From: Dirofilaria immitis
Taxonomy: Eukaryota; Nematoda; Chromadorea; Rhabditida; Onchocercidae
Reading direction: 5' to 3'
Length of the DNA: 64,000 nt
NCBI GenBank assembly: GCA_024305405.1
Contig: JAKNDB010000102.1
Span: 18,506-82,505 of the forward strand
Shown here: piece after piece, positions 57,637 to 64,000 of the stretch
Layout of the letters: every line of letters starts with the position of its first letter
How positions within the stretch are numbered: position 1 is the stretch's first letter
Position numbers and translations under genes: made by a program
The notes under the pieces: model-generated
Told to the model about the DNA's origin: nothing
Seen by the model: the letters and a program-made list of their open reading frames with translations, nothing else
Databases searched by the model: none

Positions 57637-60600
57637 AAATATTTTTATATTTTCAGTCCACATATCCCAACATTTTATAAATTAAACATTTTAATTCAAC
57701 AAAATGTATTACATTAAGATGATTTTCAACAGATATGAATTAATGTCAATTAAAATCCTACTGTCTATCCTTCAGCCACAGGATGAATTAAAAAAATGAT
57801 TTGATGAATTGATATAATGTTCCTGATATAAGTATATTTTAAAAACTGTGTGACTCACTTCCTCAACCGTTATTATCAGAAGCTTTGAAAGAATGAACAA
57901 ATTTGATGAGTTGATCTGAAGTTTCTTGGATATCCATTTCAAACAAAAAAATTTCACTTCTTGAGAATTAACAAATTTAACATTTCGATTAGCAGTTCAA
58001 ATTAAATAGTAAAGTTCGAAACCGAAACTAAAATTTTAAAGTTTGGATAAAACTTAAAATTCACAATTAGATTGATTCGTATTTTTGGTAACTTAGCAAG
58101 CACAAAAAATTTTTAGAGGCTTTCTTCAGACTTATTCCTTACCGTATTTGGATTTTTTCGCCTCATTTTCTTATGTTTTTGCACATCAATAAAATTTTTA
58201 AAAAAATTGCAAAGATTTACTAATAATCATCTTCCTTTTTGTCATTTGTAAAAAATAACAAATTTTTGATTAATTTGTTTGATTGGTTTTGTTGTTCTGG
58301 AAAAAATTCTCAATACAGGAAATTTTTCTAGAAAAAGGAAAGAGACGGCTTGGGAAAAATCAATATTGAACAACTGATTAAAACGTATTTTAAATGATTA
58401 GAAAACTCTTAGAAACACTTTTTTGAAAAATCAATAAACCAAATTTTCTTCTTTTGAAGTCGTTGTAAATGTTATTACAAAGCCTGTTATTGCGCTAAGC
58501 ATTGATAAATTAAATGAGACGATTCGTCTAGGTGAATGTCGAGCAGCTAAAGTCAAAATGAAGGTTAAACTCAAGCTCGATTTGATTGAGTGTTTGTAAA
58601 ATAGAAGCGTTATGCTAGATGAAAAGAAATGCCATTTCTTCTCGTTATTATCCTTACTTTATTCTTTCCTTTCCTCCCACTTCCAACTTTTAAAATTTCC
58701 AAACTAAATAAATTTTTTTCCACATTTTTCTTACTGCTATACTCATTTTTACTTTATTACAAATCGGATGGTTTAAATACTTTTTTAACATAACAAATTG
58801 AAATTTGAACAATAATTATCTGATGAATCAAAACAAATGAAATGTATACTGAAATATTGATTTTTCAATGATTCACTTTGATCAACCGATGATGTGAACA
58901 TATCGAACAGACGAATGCTGGTAATATTTCTTTATAAACAATCCGTACATTTTCTCTTTCTTACAGTAATTAATACATATTTCTCCCTCTCTCTTTTTCT
59001 CATTGCTTAAATTTCCTTCCAAATTTTTGTTTTTGATTACATTCGTATTTTCTCTATTCAGTTTATTTTAATTTAAGATTATACTTCAATTAGTATTATA
59101 TAACATCGTTTTTGTTCTTTCTTTCCACTGGAATTTTCATGTTTGAATTTTATCCTTTTGAAAAAAATTAATTAAAACCTAAACTAGTTGATCTGTTTCA
59201 TTATTGTGTGACCTATCTAAGTCTCGCTTTTTTAATTGCCGAAATCGATTTTCCAACATAAGATTGAAAGAATAAGCTTCTTTATTCTTCTTTTAATACC
59301 ATTTGAATCTTTTCTATTAATAATGAAATAATATGAATTAGATGTGGAATTGAATTTATATATGCCATGTAATATCGGAAAAAAGGTCTAAGCAAATAAA
59401 ATTGGCGCCTGAAAAATGACGTCATAAAAATTTTTATGCCTTTGATGCATTCTGTTTATTAAGGACAATCAGTTTTTTTGTTTTTCGTCATCACTCAGAC
59501 TCAGACTAAATCCTTCAAAAATATCGAAAAAATTTTGACTATTTAACAAAACAGATGGCTTAATATTCCTTCATCAGCTATACATTTTTTAATATTATTA
59601 CTGGAATAATTGACCGAATTATTTAATCTGATCCACTGAACTCCCTTGAATCATAGTTTGATAATGTATGTAATAATAAGGCATTAGTCTTTCATTTTTA
59701 ACTTTAAATTTCATTCATATATATTTTTTTGTCTTACTAAGCATATTATAAATAAATGTACATCCATTGTAATCTGGAATATTTGCTGAGTTCATTAAGC
59801 ATTTCATTATATATAAAAAACGGTTAAATAAAGGTGTTTGCGCGGCAATTATTTTTTGATAAGTCATCAAGTTTTCTTAATAATTTCCAATGTGTCGTCG
59901 AATTTCCCTTGAATCTCTAATATGTTGATCAAATTTCCTCCTAGTTAATATAAATAACTGAATTATGGATGTTTATTATGTCATAAATTTTTTAAATTTT
60001 AGTTCACACTTAAAAAGTATGATCAATGAAGTGTAACTACATGGTATTGGTATGGTTACCGATATTAATTTTTTGCCTAATTTTATCATTAACAAAGTTT
60101 TTTCTATTCATTTTAAAATATAAAAAGTTTAAAATTTCTGAAATTTGAAATCTTTGACGTATTTTCCAAAATGATGATCAGCAGAAAAATTCAATTCTCG
60201 AATAGTTTCAAATTACTTCGATTTTAAGAAATTTATTAATTTTGTATTGATTTTAATTGTCATATACTTACAATGTGAAAATTAAGTATAATTTTAAATT
60301 TTTCAGTTCATCGAAACTGGTAACCAAGTAAAATTTTATTGTAGTACTATATTTCTTCACAACGCACACTACATTTAGCCAACAATGAGGAAAGCAATTG
60401 CATTACTTTTAAGCACAACAAACTAATTTTTGTTTAACTGGGTATGTAATATTCTTAATACGACAAAATTAATTTATTTTTCGTTCTTCTAAAGCGTGAA
60501 TAGTAGTTATCCATTATTCCTACATTTACCAGAGCGTTTTTTGTTTTTTGCATTTTTAAAATTTTTGAAAATCGTTTAACGCTTTCTTTTTATTTTGCAA

Positions 60601-61384
60601 TAATTTGTCTTATTTACAGTCTTTCGATAATCATGCTGTTATTACTCATTAATAAGAGTAAAAGATGGAATCGTTTATATTTCATGATAAAAAAGATAAA
60701 ATTTCGCTCTAATATATGTAGGATTTATTCTCTAATTAGTTGTAAAAATTAATATTATTCAAATTATTTTTAAGAATTAACAAATAAATAATATTAGATA
60801 ATAATAATGAATGACAACATTAATATAATAATAATCATATAGTGACAATAATAGTAAGAAATGAGTGACAATTATTGTTCTTAATTGTAGTAATCATTTT
60901 CAATAGTAAAAATAGTAATAATAGGCAATAATAATAAAATTAAAATATAATAATAATGATGAGAATTTCATATAATACCTAAACAAATTCAATTTTTTTG
61001 CAAAATAGTCAAGGAATAAACAGTCCGTTTTCATTCTTCCTTCTCTCTAGCAAGACTATTGTACCGGTCTTAGTTTATACATATCAGGTTAAACAAAACG
61101 ACATAATTAATAGAGCGATGGGCCCATTAATTCATCTTATAATCTGTTAAGGAGATAAATACTTTTCATTTAACTATTTAACAGTAGATTGGTTTTCTAT
61201 TTTATCTCTTTTTAGGTCATTCATTGATTTCCCTTTTTTCTGATATCATTATTAAATTAATTCATTTAATATTTCGGCATATTTTAATTGCCTATATATT
61301 AAATCAATTTTTATCCAATACGGATTTTTTCCACTTATCGATCTGATCATTTTTTCGACATCCATAAACATATTATTATGACTA

Positions 61385-61385
61385 A

Positions 61386-61436
<51 letters not shown>
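61385..61436. repeat. ATT trinucleotide microsatellite
   Basis: About 17 perfect ATT units. This is the complementary motif of the 840-base TAA array at the other end of the window, but more than ten times shorter. The poly-Ile frame across it is an artefact. Confidence 0.96.
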
Positions 61437-62175
61437 GGATTGCTATTTTTTATTTCATTTCCTTTTCTTCTCTCTTCCGTGCTCTCTCCTTGTCTTAAGC
61501 AATCTGATTTTAAATCATTATTTTCATATTGGCATACATAACTTGCCACATTGGTCTTTTGATTAAGGCTACTAAATATTGAAATCAGTTGAAATCTCGT
61601 TAATTTAACAATTTAATAGCTTAAATATTTCATTCAAGAGAATAATTTTTTTCGAAGAAATTATTTTAATAAGTGACATGACAATCTCAAAATGATAAAA
61701 AGTCCGATCAATAAGATTTGAATTTATTTTACTATTATTTATATACTGCAATATTTCAATAGTAATATTTTTTCCCTAGAAACTTACAAGCAGTAAATGT
61801 TAACTGATTAATTTGTTTTGAGGAAAGTATTAACTCTTAAATAAAGTTTTGTCTTATAATATAATTAAAAGCTAAGAAAGTGAAAATTAACAGATAATTG
61901 CATTATTAATTTGATTTATTTTTCTTGTTCTCCTGTCATCTTCATTAGTATCCATGAAATTATTATATTTTATTCTTCGAATACTAGCATTAATATTTGT
62001 AAAACGATTATATTTTATTATTCGGATATATCATTAGTGTTTGAAATATATACCACAATCTTCTAATGTATTTTTATTTTTTTAATTAAAACTTGCAGTA
62101 ATAATTAAAAGAGAAACGTTCGTAGCCGTAGATTTACTTTTTTGTTATTATAATAAATACATTGATTGATCATGA

Positions 62176-62192
62176 TCCTTTGCAGAGGATTC
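62176..62192 (+). promoter_or_regulatory. probable spliced-leader trans-splice acceptor
   Basis: CCTTTGCAG ends at 62185, seven bases (AGGATTC) before an ATG that opens a frame joining in phase to the next exon. An acceptor this close to the start codon, with no upstream exon needed, is the usual nematode trans-splicing layout. Confidence 0.6.
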
Positions 62193-64000
62193 ATGCCCAA
62201 GAAACAAAAGTCGAAGATTTCGCAAAGCTCAGGTAAGCAATATTTCCTTTTTTTGTTAACAATCAGAAATTACTATATAGGATTATTTCCATTTATGTGG
62301 ATTTTTTGCTAATGACAATTTTCGACGACGAATTTTTTAATAAGATGAAGCGGTACAAATTAAAAAAATAAGACAATTTCCTTCCATTTTCTACGGCTGT
62401 TGAACTTGAGATGAAAGTGCGCATAGCCCGATATGGTCCGTGACCCGTCGACAGCGTACTGAGCTCTCACCGCGGCGAGACGATGAAACCGGTTCAACAC
62501 AGTCGTTTAGTTCACGGACAGTAACTACTACCGAACGTGTACAAATGATCCCTATGCCAATTAGTCTTGACGTACCTCTGGATGTCCTAACGCCAACAGG
62601 TCGCCATTATTAGCTAAATATTTTTGATAATTCAAAAATTAGGTTAATGACAACATTTAGGTTATTCTAATGTATCACAGCAATTCTAGTCTTTCATACA
62701 CGCCAAAAAAATGATAGGAATGCTGCAAAATGATAAAAATATTTTCGTTTGTTAATGTAAATAAATATTGCGACATGCAAATTTTTAGAATAAAATATTT
62801 AAGTATTTAAATAGCTAATATTTTGGTAGATAAATGTATTGAATGTTTTTAATATTTAGAAATACATTATATTATTAACTGACTGTAAAAAAATCTGATT
62901 GATACGGAAAACACTGAAAATTGAAAATGTTACTGATAATTCAAATAATATCTATATGGTTTCCAGGACGAAGTGAAGAGTTTTGGCAACAACAACAATA
63001 ATAAATGAATCTCATAGCGTACCGGTAATAGGCGGTATAACCATTAGTGGAGTCCCACTTTATACGGGTTTACATACTGTGCCGAAAACGACGAAAACGA
63101 AAAGTGTAAGAACAACGATGACAACAACGACGACAACAACGTATAGCGTTATTGAAATTGATGACAGTGAGGAAGAGCTGAAAGTGGAAACGGAAGAGAA
63201 AACAATACCAGGAAGTACGCAGATAACACTGGATTTTCCAATGGACTACGAAGTTGTAGATTTCGAAGATTTGCGTGCAGGATCGTCTGCAGAAGAAAAA
63301 GAGCATCTTTATGTAGTAGTAGGCAAGAAGGATTCACCAACCCGAACGGCTGATGTTGCAGATTATGTAGTGAAGATGATTGATATCGACCTTCCATCCA
63401 GTGAAAGCAAAGATTCGCAAAGTATAGAAAGAATATCGGATGCAGAAATTGAAGGACTGATGACTGAAATAGGAGAAGGATACAGTGACAGACATAACTA
63501 TGATGCATATGAAGGAACTATTGCATCCACTAGTCGGACTAGTGAAATAATTCAAGAACCAATTCATCGGTACGTAACTGTATATCACAATGGAGTATCA
63601 TCAGAAAAGGCGGGTCCTGAGGAGGAAAGGATAAGAAAAGAAATTTCAACCGTAGTTGCAAAGCTTTCAGGAGCGTACAAAAGAGCATCTATTGAAGGGA
63701 GCATACAGTATACACTGACGAAAGAGCAGTACAAATTCTCCAACAAGAGATGCAAAGTGCATATGAACAAGTATTGAGTCTCCTCGAAGATTGAAATCTA
63801 CATATACAGTTCGATTCTCCGATCCATTTCGCATAGAAGCGGATGACTATTCATGGAACCGGCAGAAAAACCAGTCAGAAATAATACTCCAGAAAGCAAA
63901 AAAAGAACAAACAGGGACACACGATGAATGGCAAAGAGATAAACAGCAACAACCTCAAATAAAAAGAAAAAATATGAAAATAATCGAAGAGAATACGCAA
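62193..64000 (+). CDS. unrecognised acidic, Thr-rich protein, 5' part
   Basis: Exon 1 (62193-62232) encodes MPKKQKSKISQSS. Exon 2 (62411-62599) follows an AACTTGAG acceptor and joins in phase, giving DESAHSPIWSVTRRQR and VQMIPMPISLDVPLDV. Exon 3 starts at 62967 after TTTCCAG and stays coding to the window edge. It includes a Thr run of about eight residues, an acidic stretch (EIDDSEEELKVETEEK), and EERIRKEISTVVAKLSGAYK. Three single-base gaps are needed to keep it open: in the T4 run 62981-62984, the G3 run 63697-63699, and TT at 63791-63792. Beyond them the frame continues with long Gln/Lys/Glu-rich helix-forming sequence such as AVQILQQEMQSAYEQVLSLL. No domain is recognised. The low-complexity head followed by helical sequence suggests a large cytoskeletal or scaffold protein, which is only a guess. 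Confidence 0.75.

Larger units (their letters stand above)
46119..62185. other. gene-free AT-rich region, about 16 kb
   Basis: No supportable gene. Contents noted separately are a TATG/TG microsatellite (48170-48301), short tandem duplications (50230-50281, 53739-53784, 56746-56799), a TA run (57584-57633) and an ATT run (61385-61436). Long pyrimidine- or purine-rich tracts occur near 47660-47720, 50580-50660 and 55230-55270. A 30-codon stretch near 51470-51550 (KLVSNRRYLHPYSILRKSN) looks faintly coding but stands alone. The right end is the probable promoter side of the next gene. Confidence 0.5.

Noticed and set aside
63070..63770. Minus-strand open frames opposite the terminal gene
   Set aside because: They are shadows of the plus-strand exon; Cys/Arg/Phe-rich sequence reflects the antisense of Thr/Glu/Lys codons.

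Overview
The window is strongly AT-rich eukaryotic DNA. Intron acceptors are mostly TTTTCAG or TTTCAG, several 5' exon starts look like spliced-leader trans-splice acceptors just upstream of an ATG, and microsatellites are abundant. The protein families and gene structure point to a nematode. The AT richness and long gene-poor stretches make a filarial/spirurid worm my best guess, but that last step is inference.

Layout. 1-15.0 kb: no gene I can support; it holds an unusually long perfect TAA array (1212-2051), two long inverted-repeat (fold-back/MITE-like) elements (5699-6040 and 11670-11975), paired hairpins near 9.5 kb, and compound TATG/TG and CA microsatellites (13.6-14.3 kb). 15.06-28.28 kb, plus strand: a tomosyn (syntaxin-binding, WD40 plus R-SNARE) gene in about 27 exons. 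29.4-30.6 kb, minus strand: fragments of a small unrecognised gene. 30.7-31.9 kb, plus strand: ribosomal protein L14, arranged head-to-head with the small gene. 33.3-36.7 kb, minus strand: a LETM1-domain protein like LETMD1, nine exons. 36.7-62.2 kb: about 25 kb with no supportable gene, only microsatellites, short tandem duplications and hairpins. 62.2 kb to the window end, plus strand: the 5' part of an unrecognised acidic, Thr-rich protein that runs off the window.

The most consistent oddity is that the coding exons do not close. At about 16 places in four separate genes the reading frame, fixed by homology, splice phase or simple openness, needs exactly one extra base, always at a short run of the same base or at a junction. 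This includes rpl-14. All the breaks I can resolve are deletions and none is an insertion, which looks like residual single-base deletions in a long-read assembly rather than biology, although pseudogenisation cannot be excluded from one window. Any automatic gene model here will be fragmented.

The four genes have no evident shared pathway: synaptic vesicle/SNARE regulation, cytosolic translation, mitochondrial inner membrane, and unknown. The only regulatory relationship suggested by layout is the short shared upstream region between rpl-14 and the small minus-strand gene.
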